Shown here: in pieces, positions 23,377 through 36,000 of the stretch | How the letters are laid out: every line of letters starts with the position of its first letter | Numbering within the stretch: the first letter of the stretch is position 1 | Source: Aquipseudomonas guryensis | GTDB taxonomy: Bacteria > Pseudomonadota > Gammaproteobacteria > Pseudomonadales > Pseudomonadaceae | Length of the DNA stretch: 64,000 bases | Assembly (NCBI RefSeq): GCF_014164785.1 | Contig: NZ_JACJFN010000001.1 | Location: 1,054,001-1,118,000, forward strand | Reading direction: 5' to 3' | Program-made: the position numbers and the translations under genes | Notes under the pieces: generated by a model | Database searches by the model: none | What the model was told of the DNA's origin: nothing | Seen by the model: only the letters and a program-made list of their open reading frames with translations

Positions 23377-24744
23377 TTATTTACCGATGCAGAAGCTGGA
23401 GAAGATGCGCCCGAGCAGGTCGTCGGAGCTGAAGGCACCGGTGATCTCGCCCAAGGCTTGCTGGGCCTGACGCAGGTCCTCGGCCAGCAGCTCGCCCGCT
23501 CCCGCCAGGGTCAGCTGCGCGCGGCCGTGCTCGAGGTGGCTGGATGCCTGGCGCAGGGCTTCCAGGTGGCGGCGGCGAGCGCTGAAGCTGTTCTCGGTGG
23601 TCTGCTGGTAGCCCATGCAGGCCTTGAGGTGTTCGCGCAGCAGATCCAGACCGTCGTTGGACTTGGCTGACAGGCTGAGGGTGACATGACCATCCGCGCA
23701 GGTATCCAGCGCCACGGCCTCGCCCGACAGGTCGGCCTTGTTGCGGATCAGGGTGACCCGCGCCGGATCCGGGCGCTGGTCGAGGAACTCCGGCCACAGG
23801 GCAAAGGGGTCGGCGGCTTCCGGCGCGGTCGAGTCAACCACCAACAGCACCCGATCGGCCTCGCCGATTGCCTTCAGCGCCCGTTCCACGCCGATCTTCT
23901 CGACCTGGTCATCGGTGTCGCGCAGGCCGGCCGTATCCACCACGTGCAGCGGCATGCCGTCGATGTGGATATGTTCACGCAGCACATCGCGGGTGGTCCC
24001 GGCGATCTCGGTGACAATCGCTGCTTCACGCCCGGCCAGGGCATTGAGCAGGCTGGACTTGCCGGCGTTGGGCCGGCCGGCGATGACCACGGTCATGCCA
24101 TCGCGCAGCAAGGCGCCCTGACCGGCTTCGCGCAAAACTGTGGATAAGTTGTCACGCACACCATCCAGCAGGCCGAGTACATGGCCATCGGCGAGGAAGT
24201 CGATTTCTTCCTCGGGGAAGTCGATCGCCGCTTCCACATAGATGCGCAACTCGATCAGCTTCTCGGTCAGGCCATGCACCCGCCGGGAAAATTCGCCCTG
24301 CAGCGAGCGCAAGGCATTGCGTGCGGCCTGGGCCGAGCTGGCTTCGATCAGGTCGGCGATGGCTTCGGCCTGAGCCAGGTCGAGCTTGTCGTTGAGGAAG
24401 GCGCGTTCGCTGAACTCCCCGGGGCGTGCCTGACGGGCGCCGAGCTGCAGGCAGCGCTGCAGGAGCATGTCGAGCACCACCGGGCCGCCGTGGCCCTGCA
24501 GTTCCAGCACGTCTTCACCGGTAAAGGAATGCGGGCCGGGGAAGAACAACAGCAGGCCCTGGTCGATCACCTCGCCTTCATTGTCGTGCCAGGGCCCGTA
24601 ATGGGCATGCCGTGGCTTGGCTTCGAGGCCGCTCAAGGTGATGCCGATAGCCCGCGCCCGTGGCCCGGAGACCCGTACGATGCCGACTCCACCACGACCC
24701 TGGGCAGTAGCAACGGCGGCGATGGTTTCACGAGCGGCGTTCAT
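23377..24744 (-). CDS. mnmE: tRNA uridine-5-carboxymethylaminomethyl(34) synthesis GTPase MnmE (TrmE)
   Basis: 455 aa. An N-terminal folate-binding domain (about 1-120), a helical domain interrupted by a Ras-like G domain ([27 protein letters not shown]) and the catalytic C-terminal CIGK. Partner of MnmG. The start [21 protein letters not shown] is chosen because the family begins right before the ATAQGRGG motif; a longer frame to 24789 runs into the yidC terminator. A perfect DnaA box occurs inside (24139-24147). Confidence 0.97.
   Translation of the reverse strand: MNAARETIAAVATAQGRGGVGIVRVSGPRARAIGITLSGLEAKPRHAHYGPWHDNEGEVIDQGLLLFFPGPHSFTGEDVLELQGHGGPVVLDMLLQRCLQLGARQARPGEFSERAFLNDKLDLAQAEAIADLIEASSAQAARNALRSLQGEFSRRVHGLTEKLIELRIYVEAAIDFPEEEIDFLADGHVLGLLDGVRDNLSTVLREAGQGALLRDGMTVVIAGRPNAGKSSLLNALAGREAAIVTEIAGTTRDVLREHIHIDGMPLHVVDTAGLRDTDDQVEKIGVERALKAIGEADRVLLVVDSTAPEAADPFALWPEFLDQRPDPARVTLIRNKADLSGEAVALDTCADGHVTLSLSAKSNDGLDLLREHLKACMGYQQTTENSFSARRRHLEALRQASSHLEHGRAQLTLAGAGELLAEDLRQAQQALGEITGAFSSDDLLGRIFSSFCIGK
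24139..24147 (-). other. Perfect DnaA box inside mnmE
   Basis: TGTGGATAA within the mnmE coding sequence, in the region encoding the start of the G domain. Confidence 0.5.
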
Positions 24745-24779
24745 ATCGGGCTCTCTCGGCAGTAAATGACAGATAGCAA

Positions 24780-24800
24780 AACGCCCCACGAGGGGGCGTT
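24780..24800 (-). terminator. Terminator between yidC and mnmE
   Basis: AACGCCCC / GGGGCGTT, 8-bp stem with a 5-nt loop, followed on the minus strand by TTTGCT. The short T-run suggests only partial termination, so mnmE may still get read-through. Confidence 0.65.
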
Positions 24801-24820
24801 CAGTGCAGCGGCGAGGACGG

Positions 24821-26488
24821 TCAGGCTTTCGCCGCGGCCGCCTCGATCTTGCGGGTAATGTACCACTGCTGGGCGATGGACAGGACGTTGTTGACCACCC
24901 AGTACAGCACCAGACCAGCCGGGAACCAGAGGAAGAAGAAGGTGAAGATGATCGGCATCAGCTTCATCACCTTGGCCTGCATCGGATCCGGCGGCGTCGG
25001 GTTGAGCTGCTGCTGGATGAACATGGTGGCGCCCATGATGATCGGCAGGAGGAAGTACGGATCCTTGATCGACAGGTCGGTGATCCACAGCAGCCACGGG
25101 GCCTGGCGCATTTCCACGCTTTCCAGGAGGGTCCAGTAGAGGGCCAGGAATACCGGCATCTGTACCAGGATCGGCAGGCAGCCGCCGAGCGGATTGATCT
25201 TTTCCTTCTTGTACAGCTCCATCATCGCCTGGGACATCTTCTGGCGATCGTCGCCAAACTGTTCTTTCAGCGCAGCCAGCTTCGGCGATACCGCACGCAT
25301 GCGCGCCATCGACTTGTAGCTGGCGGCGGACAGCGGGAAGAACGCCAGTTTGATGATGATGGTCAGGACGATGATCGACCAGCCCCAGTTACCCAGGATG
25401 CTGTGGATATGTTCCAGCAGCCAGAAGATCGGCTGGGCGAGGAACCACAGGATGCCGTAGTCAACGGTCAGCTCCAGGCCCGGGGACAATTCGCCCAGGT
25501 GCTTCTGGATCTTCGGGCCGGCGTAGAGGATGGCGCTGGTTTCAGCCTGGGCACCTGCGGCGACGCTGAGGGTCGGGCCGGTGAAGCCGATGATGTAGTT
25601 ACCCTTGGTATCTTTGCGGGTCTGCACCACGTTGCTGGTGTCTTTGCCCGGAATCCAGGCGGTGACAAAGTAGTGCTGCAGCCAGGCAACCCAGCCACCC
25701 TGCACGGTTTCCTTGTCGGCCTGCTTGTCCATGTCGCTCATCGACACTTTCTTGTACGGCTCTTCGCTGGTCCACATGGCGGCGCCCAGGTAGGTCGCGG
25801 TGCCGGTGGCAGTGGTCGAAGACGGATCACCGCTGCTGTCGCGCTTGAGCTGGGCAAACATGTTGCCGCTCCAGGCCTGGGCCGACTGGTTGTCGATCCG
25901 GTAGGCCACGTCTAGTTCGTACTGGCCGCGCTTGAAGCTGAAGCGCTTGATGTAGTTGACCCCGGCTTCGCTGTACTTCAGCTCGACCACCAGTTCGTCC
26001 TGGCCGTCGGCCAGCTGGTACTGCTGCTGGGCGCTGCTCCACAGGGCGCGACCGCTGCTCTTGTCCGGCGCGTTGCTGCCGATTAGGCCGCTCTGTGCCA
26101 GATATAGGCGCTCACCACCATTGTCGAACAGCTGGAACGGAATCTCCGGACGATCCTGACGACGCGGGTAAGCCGGCAGAGTCAGCTGCACGATGTCACC
26201 ACCACGCGGGTCGATGGCCAGGTCGAGCACGTCGGTCTTCACCCGGATCAGCTGATCGCTGACGGCGGCAGTGCTTTCAGGCTGAGCCTGTTCACTGTTG
26301 GCAGCCGGGATGTCGTCGTTGCTGCTCGCAACTGCCGGCGCATCGGGCAGATCCGGATTACTGTTGCTGGCAACAGCGGCACTCTGGGTTGGCAGAGCAG
26401 CCTGGCCATAGTCTTCGTTCCACTGCAGAACCATCAGGTAGGAGACGATTGCCAGGGCGACGAGCAGGATCGAGCGTTGGATATCCAT
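24821..26488 (-). CDS. yidC: Membrane protein insertase YidC
   Basis: 555 aa. N-terminal signal-anchor helix ([21 protein letters not shown]), a large periplasmic beta-super-sandwich domain (about 60-340) and five core membrane helices with the conserved [19 protein letters not shown] cytoplasmic hairpin and [20 protein letters not shown]. It inserts and folds inner-membrane proteins alone or with SecYEG. Part of the rpmH-rnpA-yidD-yidC cluster. Confidence 0.98.
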   Translation of the reverse strand: MDIQRSILLVALAIVSYLMVLQWNEDYGQAALPTQSAAVASNSNPDLPDAPAVASSNDDIPAANSEQAQPESTAAVSDQLIRVKTDVLDLAIDPRGGDIVQLTLPAYPRRQDRPEIPFQLFDNGGERLYLAQSGLIGSNAPDKSSGRALWSSAQQQYQLADGQDELVVELKYSEAGVNYIKRFSFKRGQYELDVAYRIDNQSAQAWSGNMFAQLKRDSSGDPSSTTATGTATYLGAAMWTSEEPYKKVSMSDMDKQADKETVQGGWVAWLQHYFVTAWIPGKDTSNVVQTRKDTKGNYIIGFTGPTLSVAAGAQAETSAILYAGPKIQKHLGELSPGLELTVDYGILWFLAQPIFWLLEHIHSILGNWGWSIIVLTIIIKLAFFPLSAASYKSMARMRAVSPKLAALKEQFGDDRQKMSQAMMELYKKEKINPLGGCLPILVQMPVFLALYWTLLESVEMRQAPWLLWITDLSIKDPYFLLPIIMGATMFIQQQLNPTPPDPMQAKVMKLMPIIFTFFFLWFPAGLVLYWVVNNVLSIAQQWYITRKIEAAAAKA

Positions 26489-26491
26489 GGA

Positions 26492-26728
26492 TTACTCGGT
26501 CATCGAAGGGGGAGAAAGAGGCGGAACCGGATCGTAACCACCGGGGTTCCAGGGATGACAGCGGCTCAGGCGACGAATGCCAAGCCAGCCACCCCGCAGT
26601 AAACCATGCAGTTCGATGGCTTCCTGGGTGTAGCAAGAACAGCTGGGGTAGAAGCGACAGTGATTGGCCATCAACGGGCTGATGGCGTAGCGGTAAAACT
26701 GGATCGGAAGGATCGCCAGTTTACGCAT
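26492..26728 (-). CDS. yidD: Membrane protein insertion efficiency factor YidD
   Basis: 78 aa. The family signature [20 protein letters not shown] is present, with a Cys pair and a downstream Tyr-Thr-Gln, and [21 protein letters not shown] small amphipathic peripheral inner-membrane protein that assists YidC/Sec insertion. It overlaps the end of rnpA by 8 nt and ends 3 nt before yidC. Confidence 0.95.
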   Translation of the reverse strand: MRKLAILPIQFYRYAISPLMANHCRFYPSCSCYTQEAIELHGLLRGGWLGIRRLSRCHPWNPGGYDPVPPLSPPSMTE

Positions 26729-27125
26729 GGGGACTGTCGCTCACCCCTATTCCGGTTTTGGCTTCAGGACTAGGCTGCTGGCGGGCAAGGCGCTTCCAGA
26801 GTTTCTCGAACTGCTGATGCAGTTCGGGATTGTCCAGATCGCCAAGACCCTTGCGTGCTACCACGACAATGTCCAAACCGCCCAATAACGCCTGGTGATG
26901 CCGGAAGGAATCCCGGATCAGGCGTTTTAGGCGGTTGCGCTCGACGGAAAGCTTGACGCTTTTCTTGCCGATCACCAAACCCAGGCGGGGATGGTCCAGA
27001 TCGTTAGTGCGAGCGAGGAGCAGGACGTTTTTGCCAGGAGCCTTGCCGCTGGGTGAGTCGAATACTGTCTTGAATTGCCGGGGTGTCAGCAGACGCTTTT
27101 CCCGACCGAAGTCTCGACTCACCAC
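26721..27125 (-). CDS. rnpA: Ribonuclease P protein component
   Basis: 134 aa, GTG start (GTG at 27122 is an alternative). The RNA-binding RNR motif is [13 protein letters not shown] (about 63-75), with [16 protein letters not shown] before it. It supports RNase P RNA in tRNA 5' maturation. Directly after rpmH, as in nearly all bacteria. Confidence 0.97.
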   Translation of the reverse strand: MVSRDFGREKRLLTPRQFKTVFDSPSGKAPGKNVLLLARTNDLDHPRLGLVIGKKSVKLSVERNRLKRLIRDSFRHHQALLGGLDIVVVARKGLGDLDNPELHQQFEKLWKRLARQQPSPEAKTGIGVSDSPHA

Positions 27126-27138
27126 CCGTTCCGGTTTA

Positions 27139-27273
27139 TCAGACGGTCAGGCGCTTGCGGCCCTTGGCGCGACGACGCGACAGGACGGCACGACCGTTCT
27201 TGGTGGCCATGCGTGCGCGGAAACCGTGGGTACGAGCGCGCTTGATAGTGCTGGGTTGGAAAGTGCGTTTCAT
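27139..27273 (-). CDS. rpmH: 50S ribosomal protein L34
   Basis: 44 aa, starting [18 protein letters not shown] and ending KGRKRLTV. Extremely Lys/Arg-rich and of exactly the family's size; ATG at 27273, TGA at 27139. It lies 13 nt before rnpA and borders oriC. Confidence 0.98.
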   Translation of the reverse strand: MKRTFQPSTIKRARTHGFRARMATKNGRAVLSRRRAKGRKRLTV

Positions 27274-27332
27274 GGTGCTTACCTGGGTGATCCACTGCGG
27301 GCCGGAATGGCCCCCGTTTAAAGAGACCGGCG

Positions 27333-27361
27333 ATTCTAGTGAAAGCCAAGCCTCAGGTCAA
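27333..27361 (-). promoter_or_regulatory. rpmH promoter
   Basis: Minus strand: TTGACC (27361-27356), exactly 17 nt, TAGAAT (27338-27333). Near-consensus sigma-70 promoter about 60 nt upstream of rpmH, partly inside the AT-rich side of oriC. Confidence 0.75.
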
Positions 27362-27635
27362 TTTCCAGACAGGCTTCTGAGCATAAAGAAGATAAAAGGA
27401 AAGAAATTCTTAAAAGAACTTGTAGTACTTATAAAGCTTTAAGGAAGCGGTTAGCTGTGGAAAACCTTGCGCAGGCTTAGTCTGGCGCTGTCTTCAGCGC
27501 TTGCAAAGTCTGTCAGTAACAGGTGTGGCAACTGTGCGGAGGCTGGGTGAAGCCTGTGCAGTAAATGCCGCTTTACCCACAGCTGGGTTATCCAGAGGCT
27601 TTTCCCCTGACTTGTCCATAGCCCTTACGGGTAGT

Positions 27636-27644
27636 TTATCCACA
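27636..27644 (+). other. Perfect DnaA box in oriC
   Basis: TTATCCACA on the plus strand, inside the rpmH-dnaA gap, with several one-mismatch boxes within 65 nt upstream. Confidence 0.85.
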
Positions 27645-27720
27645 GCTTTCTGGGGTTATCCCGTTACCCAGGGAAACACTGATAAATCCTTGATTTCACT
27701 CGGCCGATAAGCCTTTTTCG

Positions 27721-27751
27721 TGTGGATAACTCGGGTCTCGGGGGCTACAAT
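27721..27751 (+). promoter_or_regulatory. Putative dnaA promoter overlapping a perfect DnaA box
   Basis: A -10-like TACAAT (27746-27751) lies 17 nt after TGGATA (27723-27728), a 4-of-6 match to the -35 consensus. That -35 is entirely inside the perfect DnaA box TGTGGATAA (27721-27729), so DnaA bound there should block the promoter, the classic autorepression layout. Confidence 0.55.
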
Positions 27752-27798
27752 GCAGGCTGTTTTTTGCCTCGCTGACCGTAGCGACTTAGGGGATTTCC

Positions 27799-29241
27799 GT
27801 GTCCGTTGAACTTTGGCAGCAGTGTGTTGAGCTGCTTCGCGATGAGTTGCCTGCCCAGCAATTCAACACCTGGATCCGCCCCTTGCAGGTGGAAGCCGAG
27901 GGTGACGAGTTGCGGGTCTATGCACCGAACCGTTTCGTTCTCGACTGGGTCAATGAAAAGTACCTGGTGCGGCTGCTGGAACTCCTGGCCGAGCGAGCCA
28001 ATGGTCTGGCGCCTGCCTTGTCGATGTTGATCGGCAGCAAACGCAGCGCAGCCGCACGCGTTGCCCCGCCAGTCGCTACGCCTTCTATTAATAGTCATGT
28101 GCCGTCAGCTGCCGCGGTTGTACACGACGCCCCGGTCAGTGAGCCGCAGGCCAGTTCCCAGCCCGTTGCCGCGACACGCCCAACCGAGCGCACGGTGCAG
28201 GTCGAAGGCGCGTTGAAGCACACCAGCTACCTCAACCGCACCTTCACCTTCGAGAACTTCGTCGAGGGTAAATCCAACCAGATGGCCCGCGCCGCAGCCT
28301 GGCAGGTGGCGGACAATCTCAAGCACGGTTACAACCCGCTGTTCCTCTATGGCGGCGTCGGCCTGGGCAAGACTCACCTGATGCATGCGGTGGGTAACCA
28401 CCTGCTGAAGAAGAATCCGAATGCCAAGGTGGTCTACCTGCATTCCGAGCGCTTCGTCGCCGACATGGTCAAGGCGCTGCAGCTCAATGCGATCAACGAA
28501 TTCAAGCGCTTCTACCGTTCGGTAGACGCGCTGCTGATCGACGATATCCAGTTCTTCGCCAAGAAGGAGCGTTCCCAGGAGGAGTTCTTCCACACCTTCA
28601 ACGCCCTGCTCGAAGGTGGCCAGCAGGTCATCCTCACCAGCGATCGCTACCCGAAGGAAATCGAAGGCCTGGAAGAACGTTTGAAGTCGCGCTTCGGATG
28701 GGGCCTGACCGTCGCGGTCGAGCCGCCGGAACTGGAAACCCGCGTGGCCATCCTGATGAAGAAGGCCGAGCAGACTAAAGTCGACCTGCCGCATGACGCC
28801 GCCTTCTTCATTGCCCAGCGCATCCGCTCCAACGTGCGCGAGCTGGAAGGCGCGCTGAAACGGGTGATCGCCCACTCGCACTTCACCAACCAGCCGATCA
28901 CCATCGAGCTGATTCGCGAGTCGCTGAAAGATCTGCTGGCTCTGCAGGACAAGCTGGTCAGTGTGGACAATATCCAGCGCACCGTGGCCGAGTACTACAA
29001 GATCAAGATTTCCGATCTGTTGTCCAAGCGCCGCTCGCGGTCGGTCGCCCGGCCGCGCCAGGTGGCTATGGCCTTGTCGAAAGAATTGACCAACCACAGC
29101 CTGCCGGAAATCGGCGATGCATTTGGCGGAAGAGACCACACCACAGTTCTGCACGCCTGTCGTAAGATTGCCGAACTGCGCGAATCCGACGCGGATATCC
29201 GCGAGGACTACAAGAACCTGCTGCGCACCCTGACTACCTGA
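27799..29241 (+). CDS. dnaA: Chromosomal replication initiator protein DnaA
   Basis: 480 aa from a GTG start with AGGGGA 6 nt upstream. Domain I (about 1-90, [19 protein letters not shown]), a variable Ala/Pro/Val linker (about 90-140), the AAA+ domain with Walker [10 protein letters not shown] and Walker [10 protein letters not shown], and the domain IV signature [12 protein letters not shown] that reads DnaA boxes. It opens oriC and loads DnaB. Starts the plus-strand dnaA-dnaN-recF-gyrB operon. Confidence 0.99.
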   Translation: MSVELWQQCVELLRDELPAQQFNTWIRPLQVEAEGDELRVYAPNRFVLDWVNEKYLVRLLELLAERANGLAPALSMLIGSKRSAAARVAPPVATPSINSHVPSAAAVVHDAPVSEPQASSQPVAATRPTERTVQVEGALKHTSYLNRTFTFENFVEGKSNQMARAAAWQVADNLKHGYNPLFLYGGVGLGKTHLMHAVGNHLLKKNPNAKVVYLHSERFVADMVKALQLNAINEFKRFYRSVDALLIDDIQFFAKKERSQEEFFHTFNALLEGGQQVILTSDRYPKEIEGLEERLKSRFGWGLTVAVEPPELETRVAILMKKAEQTKVDLPHDAAFFIAQRIRSNVRELEGALKRVIAHSHFTNQPITIELIRESLKDLLALQDKLVSVDNIQRTVAEYYKIKISDLLSKRRSRSVARPRQVAMALSKELTNHSLPEIGDAFGGRDHTTVLHACRKIAELRESDADIREDYKNLLRTLTT

Positions 29242-29272
29242 CACGCAGCCTCATTAGGCAAGGGACTAGACC

Positions 29273-30376
29273 ATGCATTTCACCATTCAACGCGAAGCCC
29301 TGTTGAAACCCCTGCAACTGGTCGCCGGCGTCGTCGAACGCCGTCAGACCTTGCCGGTTTTGTCGAACGTGCTGCTGGTGGTTGAAGGCCAACAGCTGTC
29401 GTTGACCGGTACTGACCTGGAAGTCGAACTGGTTGGCCGCGTGACTTTGGAAGATAGCGCCGAGCCGGGCGAGATCACCGTACCGGCACGCAAGCTGATG
29501 GACATCTGCAAAAGTCTGCCGAGCGATGCGCTGATCGATATCCGCGTCGACGAGCAGAAGCTGGTGGTCAAGGCCGGGCGCAGCCGCTTCACACTGTCGA
29601 CCCTGCCGGCCAACGACTTCCCGACTGTGGAAGAAGGCCCGGGTTCGCTGACCTTCTCGCTGATCCAGAGCAAGCTGCGCCGTCTGATCGAGCGCACCAG
29701 TTTCGCCATGGCCCAGCAAGACGTGCGCTATTACCTCAACGGCATGCTGATCGAAGTGCAGACCGGCGTACTGCGTGCGGTGGCTACCGACGGTCATCGC
29801 CTGGCCATGTGCGCCATGGAAGCGGCTATCGAGAACACCGAGAAGCACCAGGTGATCGTGCCGCGTAAAGGTATCCTCGAACTGGCCCGCCTGCTCACCG
29901 AGCAGGACGGCGAAGTCGCTATCGTTCTTGGCCAGCACCATATTCGTGCCACCACCGGCGAGTTCACCTTCACCTCCAAGCTGGTTGACGGCAAGTTCCC
30001 GGATTACGAGCGAGTGTTGCCGCGCGGTGGTGACAAGCTGGTGATTGGTGATCGTCAGGCCCTGCGTGAAGCCTTCAGCCGCACCTCGATCCTGTCCAAC
30101 GAGAAGTACCGAGGTATTCGTCTGCAACTGGCCAGCGGTCAGCTGAAGATCCAGGCGAACAACCCGGAGCAGGAAGAAGCGGAAGAAGAAGTGGCAGTCG
30201 ATTACAACGGCGGCTCGCTGGAGATCGGTTTCAACGTCAGCTACCTGCTCGACGTACTGGGCGTGATGACCACCGAGCAGGTGCGTCTGATCCTCTCCGA
30301 TGCCAATAGCAGTGCTCTGGTGCAGGAAGCCGGTAACGACGACTCGTCCTACGTTGTCATGCCGATGCGTCTGTAA
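29273..30376 (+). CDS. dnaN: DNA polymerase III beta sliding clamp
   Basis: 367 aa, three repeated clamp domains; starts [14 protein letters not shown] and ends in the conserved MPMRL. It encircles DNA and tethers polymerase III and repair enzymes. Lies 31 nt after dnaA and 7 nt before recF. Confidence 0.98.
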   Translation: MHFTIQREALLKPLQLVAGVVERRQTLPVLSNVLLVVEGQQLSLTGTDLEVELVGRVTLEDSAEPGEITVPARKLMDICKSLPSDALIDIRVDEQKLVVKAGRSRFTLSTLPANDFPTVEEGPGSLTFSLIQSKLRRLIERTSFAMAQQDVRYYLNGMLIEVQTGVLRAVATDGHRLAMCAMEAAIENTEKHQVIVPRKGILELARLLTEQDGEVAIVLGQHHIRATTGEFTFTSKLVDGKFPDYERVLPRGGDKLVIGDRQALREAFSRTSILSNEKYRGIRLQLASGQLKIQANNPEQEEAEEEVAVDYNGGSLEIGFNVSYLLDVLGVMTTEQVRLILSDANSSALVQEAGNDDSSYVVMPMRL

Positions 30377-30383
30377 CCCCCGA

Positions 30384-33910
<3,527 letters not shown>

Positions 33911-33929
33911 CCAGGTTGTTTCCCGAAAG

Positions 33930-33957
33930 AAAAAACCCCGGCATGCCGGGGTTTTTT
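33930..33957. terminator. Bidirectional terminator between gyrB and the ynb-like operon
   Basis: Perfect 28-nt palindrome with an A6/T6 frame around CCCCGG-CATG-CCGGGG. It serves both gyrB (plus) and the lipid operon (minus), which end 19 nt and 20 nt from it. Confidence 0.92.
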
Positions 33958-33977
33958 ATTGCCTGTCGTTTAGCCGA

Positions 33978-34910
33978 TCAGGCCCACCAGTAGCGCACCA
34001 CATGGAAGAAGATCGGTGCGGCGAAGCACACCGAGTCGAGGCGGTCGAGCATGCCGCCGTGGCCTTCGATCATGTGGCCCCAGTCCTTCACGCCGCGATC
34101 GCGCTTGATCGCCGACATCACCAGGCCGCCGGCAAATCCCAGCAGGTTGACCAGCAGGGCCAGGACGGCAGCCTGCCAGAAGCTGAAAGGGGTGATCCAG
34201 CACAGCAGCGCGCCGACCAGAGTAGCCAGGACGACACCGCCGACGAAGCCTTCAACGGTCTTCGACGGCGACAGCAGCGGTGCGATCTTGTGCTTGCCGG
34301 CGAGCTTGCCGCAGACGTACTGCAGCACATCGGAGAGCTGCACGACGATCACCAGCCAGGCGATCAGCAGCAGGTTGCGTCCCTCGTAGCCGGGGATATC
34401 CAGGGTCAGCAGCGCTGGTACGGCGGAGATGCAGTACACCGCGATCATCAGGCCCCACTGCACCTTGGAGGCACGTTCGAGGAAGCGCGTGGTGTCGCCG
34501 CCAAGGGAAGCGAGAATCGGCAGCAGGAGGAACAGATAGACCGGGATGAAGATGCTGAACATGCCATACCAATCGATGCCGATCAGCAGGTACTGCACCG
34601 GCAGGGCGAAGTAGAAGGCAGCCACCAGCGCCGGGTAGTCGCTGCGCCGGGTCGGCGTCAGAGTCATGAACTCGCGCAGGGCGTAGAAGGACACGCCGTA
34701 GAACAGCACGATCACCCCGGTATTGCCGAACAGGAAGGCGATGCCGATCACCAGCACCATCACCCACCAGGCGTTGATGCGCGCGTTGAGGTTATCGATC
34801 ACCGAGTTGGGCGTGTCACCGGCGCGGCGCTTGAGGATGAAACCGACCAGCGAGGCCAGCAGCAGAACGGCGCCGATACCGGCGAACAACAGTAGCGTAT
34901 TGCGATCCAT
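33978..34910 (-). CDS. ynbB: Phosphatidate cytidylyltransferase (CdsA / YnbB-like)
   Basis: 310 aa, about eight membrane helices. The C-terminal CdsA signature is present (SAIKRDRGVKDWGHMIEGHGG, then MLDRLDSVCF) with its Lys-Asp and Asp-Arg metal/substrate residues. It should convert phosphatidic acid and CTP to CDP-diacylglycerol. It is the last gene of a six-gene operon that also encodes a CDP-alcohol phosphatidyltransferase, so it probably supplies a dedicated CDP-DAG pool. The main cdsA of the genome is expected elsewhere, next to the bam/lpx genes. The start at MDRNTLLLF removes 33 unlikely residues. The symbol is by analogy to E. coli ynbB. Confidence 0.85.
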   Translation of the reverse strand: MDRNTLLLFAGIGAVLLLASLVGFILKRRAGDTPNSVIDNLNARINAWWVMVLVIGIAFLFGNTGVIVLFYGVSFYALREFMTLTPTRRSDYPALVAAFYFALPVQYLLIGIDWYGMFSIFIPVYLFLLLPILASLGGDTTRFLERASKVQWGLMIAVYCISAVPALLTLDIPGYEGRNLLLIAWLVIVVQLSDVLQYVCGKLAGKHKIAPLLSPSKTVEGFVGGVVLATLVGALLCWITPFSFWQAAVLALLVNLLGFAGGLVMSAIKRDRGVKDWGHMIEGHGGMLDRLDSVCFAAPIFFHVVRYWWA

Positions 34911-34911
34911 C

Positions 34912-35535
34912 TCAAGCCTCCTCGGGCGCGAGTGCCAGCAGGGCGTTGCGCGCACGTTCGAGGAACGCCGCTTTATCTTCGTCGGCCAGGCGCTCGAGTG
35001 GCGCGCCAAAGCTCAGGGTACACAGCAGCGGCAGTGGCAAGGCGCGCCCCTTGGGCATGACCCGGTTAAGGTTGGCGATCCATACCGGGATCACCTCGAC
35101 CTGTGGATTGGCCTTGGCCAGGTGGTACAGGCCGCTCTTGAACGGCAGCAGTGGATCATCGCCGAGATTGCGCGTGCCCTCGGGGAAGATGATCAGTGAG
35201 TCGCCTTGGCCGAGGGCATCGAGCATCGGCTGCAGCGGGTTGTGTTCCGGGCTGCTGCGGTCACGGTCGACCAGCACGCCGTTGAACACCTGATTGATCA
35301 GGAAGCTGCGCAGGCCGCCCTTCTGCCAGTAATCGGCGCCGGCTACCGGGCGGGTTGTGCGGCGCAGTTCATCGGGCAACGAGGCCCACAGCAGGACGAA
35401 GTCGCCGTGGCTGCTGTGGTTGGCGTAGTACAGGCGTTGCACCGGCTGCGCGGTACAACCCAGCCAGAGCGCACGGGCTCCAGTGAGCAGGCGCGCCGCC
35501 GAGGTGATGGCGAAGGCAACAAATGAAGCGAGCAT
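34912..35535 (-). CDS. PlsC-type 1-acylglycerol-3-phosphate acyltransferase of the ynb-like operon
   Basis: 207 aa. HX4D catalytic motif NHSSHGD, substrate motif FPEGTRN and a VIPVWI strand follow the PlsC/LPLAT pattern. The ATG at 35535 has AGGAG six bases upstream; an in-frame TTG two codons earlier is less likely. It is 1 nt from ynbB. It probably makes phosphatidic acid for the neighbouring cytidylyltransferase. A second, unrelated PlsC-type gene lies at 39974-40747. This acyltransferase is not part of the E. coli ynbABCD operon. Confidence 0.85.
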   Translation of the reverse strand: MLASFVAFAITSAARLLTGARALWLGCTAQPVQRLYYANHSSHGDFVLLWASLPDELRRTTRPVAGADYWQKGGLRSFLINQVFNGVLVDRDRSSPEHNPLQPMLDALGQGDSLIIFPEGTRNLGDDPLLPFKSGLYHLAKANPQVEVIPVWIANLNRVMPKGRALPLPLLCTLSFGAPLERLADEDKAAFLERARNALLALAPEEA

Positions 35536-35544
35536 GGACAACTC

Positions 35545-36000
35545 CTATCCAGCGAGGGAAAGCCAGGGCATGGCCAGCACGGCAGCCAATGCCAACAGTA
35601 TTTGCGCGGCCAACCAGGCGACTTGCAGGCGCAACAGTCGCAGTGCGCCACGGCAGCGTTCAGGCCAGGGCCGTTCGTCCGAGTTGGCCGGTTGCAGGCC
35701 GAGGCTGTGCAGGGCCGCATCGAGCTGACGGGTTCTGTCGGCAAGCTGCTCAGGTTGACCCGCCAGCTGAGCGAACAGTTCGGCATCCAGGGCGACCCGC
35801 ACGGCCCAGTACTTCTGCGCCAGGCCGAGCAGAACCAGAAGGCCACAGAGCACTGCGCTGGCTGGATTGACCTGGCCACTGAGCAGCGGCGCCAGACCCA
35901 GGGCTAGCGCCAGCAGGGTCAGCCCGGTGGACAGCTGGTCGAGCAGTCGACCGCGGCGCAGCAGGCTGGCTACTAGCTGCAGTTGCATATCAGTGGCCAT
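35545..36000 (-). CDS. Small membrane protein of the ynb-like operon
   Basis: 151 aa, unrecognised family. Two hydrophobic helices in the N-terminal half (about 24-41 and 46-62), a polar middle with AELFAQLAGQPEQLADRTRQ, and a final hydrophobic hairpin (about 122-148). It overlaps the upstream phosphatase gene by 11 nt and lies 9 nt before the acyltransferase, so it is translationally embedded in the operon. A scaffold or accessory role in lipid synthesis is inference. Confidence 0.7.
   Translation of the reverse strand: MATDMQLQLVASLLRRGRLLDQLSTGLTLLALALGLAPLLSGQVNPASAVLCGLLVLLGLAQKYWAVRVALDAELFAQLAGQPEQLADRTRQLDAALHSLGLQPANSDERPWPERCRGALRLLRLQVAWLAAQILLALAAVLAMPWLSLAG

Larger units (their letters stand above)
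27274..27798. other. oriC: Chromosomal replication origin oriC
   Basis: 525-nt gap between divergent rpmH and dnaA. An AT-rich tract (about 27360-27445) lies next to DnaA boxes: TGTGGAAAA at 27456-27464, TTACCCACA at 27573-27581 and TTATCCAGA at 27588-27596 (one mismatch each), perfect TTATCCACA at 27636-27644 and perfect TGTGGATAA at 27721-27729. This is the known location and layout of the Pseudomonas origin (rpmH-oriC-dnaA). The duplex-unwinding element is assigned from composition only. Confidence 0.9.

Noticed and set aside
23250..23438. 62-aa frame in the mnmG-mnmE gap
   Set aside because: It overlaps the 3' end of mnmE and the DnaA-box region, with no ribosome site or recognisable sequence.
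25402..25410. TGTGGATAT in yidC and a similar site in mnmE (about 23964) as DnaA boxes
   Set aside because: One mismatch each inside coding sequence; too weak to list as sites.
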